From Cricetomys ansorgei (taxonomy: Eukaryota > Chordata > Mammalia > Rodentia > Nesomyidae), in the NCBI GenBank assembly GCA_026225945.1, contig JAMJFZ010000107.1, positions 44,878,501 to 44,942,500 on the forward strand: a stretch of DNA of 64,000 nucleotides, written 5' to 3'. Positions 63,361-64,000 of this stretch are shown piece after piece (the stretch's first letter is position 1; every line of letters begins with the position of its first letter). The notes below the pieces were generated by a model, which was not told where the DNA came from, searched no databases, and saw only the letters and a list, made by a program, of their open reading frames with translations. The position numbers and the translations under genes were made by a program.

Positions 63361-64000
63361 TGGCTTCCTACAAAAAAACATGAAACCAAAGCTCCTGTTT
63401 TGTCATTTAATAGTCTTATGTATTCATTGTTGTGTAGTAGCCAGTGCCTTACAGGACTATTCTAGACCTTTCGAACATTGACTACACCCAAATCAAATCC
63501 TTCATTTCTTTGATAAATGTTAATACTTGCTTGGCCTTGTGGGGAAGTATCTAAGCATCTTGAATTACTTCATCAATAATGAAATAGCAAATCTTCTTCT
63601 TCGTGATTTTTATTAAAACCTAAAGAAATCCCAAGTCTTCAAGGATTTTTCTCTTTCTTTTCTTTCTTAAAGCAAAAAGCTCTACACTAGTTACCAAATA
63701 TATTTCTACTTTGGTTATGACATTAAACCAAGTTTTCTATTTAGTTCTGACAGTAATTTCTTTCCTTGTTTTTACCCTCCTACTTTACCTGTGCCCACAG
63801 TGACTTTATTCTCTGTCTTTTCCAATTGTATAGCTGCAACCTTCTTTTAAAAAGTATTTCTTTCCTTGAGTTCCTAAGACCCCGAATTTGAATTATTTTA
63901 CACACTACCAAAATAATGACCTTCCTGAAACACATATCACTAAGTTTTGTTTTGTGAACTTCCAGTGCCTTCTTGTTGCTTTTTAAAGCCCACAGTTCTT
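63361..64000. other. Unique non-coding stretch to the window end
   Basis: No repeat or exon recognised; pyrimidine-rich in places. Confidence 0.5.

Overview
This window looks like non-coding nuclear DNA of a muroid rodent (mouse, rat, hamster or deer-mouse type; the genus cannot be fixed by reading alone). The evidence is the repeat mixture: B1, B2/B3 and B4 SINEs, rodent L1 elements with the Lx-like 3' UTR, rodent MaLR-type LTRs, and a thin layer of old pan-mammalian repeats (MIR, L2, MER20, MLT1, mariner). No protein-coding exon, RNA gene, CpG island or CRISPR array could be supported. The open frames on both strands are short and fall in microsatellites, SINEs, L1 3' UTRs or AT-rich unique DNA. 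The window is therefore best read as intergenic or deep intronic. All family names come from remembered consensus sequences, not from a database search.

Layout. 1-1080 is unique AT-rich DNA. 1182-5570 is a degenerate sense-strand L1 (ORF2 remnant joined to a 3' UTR). 5720-13020 is mostly unique, with an AT-rich low-complexity tract near 10.1 kb. 13045-13440 holds two MIRs in opposite orientation. 14295-15298 is a three-layer nest of LTR in LTR with a B1 inside. 16028-18064 is a complete ERVK-like non-coding LTR element on the minus strand. 20311-20687 is a CpG-rich solo LTR. 21035-28124 carries B4 SINEs, microsatellites and long unique stretches. 28600-31125 holds MER20 and L2 fragments, one L2 split by an MLT1-like LTR. 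33375-34250 has a MaLR fragment and an L1 3' UTR fragment with a long (TC)n(AC)n tract. 37040-43086 is rich in B4/B2/B3 SINEs and (TG)n. 43520-44047 is a dead mariner transposon interrupted by a B2 head. 45110-47835 is a minus-strand L1. 47970-48510 is an MLT1-type LTR. 51290-51745 looks like an unassigned LTR. 53240-57085 is an L1 3' UTR split by a second copy (53970-56016) of the ERVK-like element. 57.1-64 kb is mainly unique, with MaLR LTRs and two B2s.

No genes work together here. What the window records is a relative chronology of insertions: L2 before MLT1, mariner before B2, L1 before the ERVK-like element, and one MaLR before another before B1. The most interesting content is the pair of matching ~2.04 kb non-coding ERVK-like elements, with recognisable LTRs, primer-binding site, polypurine tract and (for copy 1) a near-perfect 6-bp target duplication. 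The CpG-rich solo LTR and the split mariner fossil come next. I found no convincing undescribed biological system.
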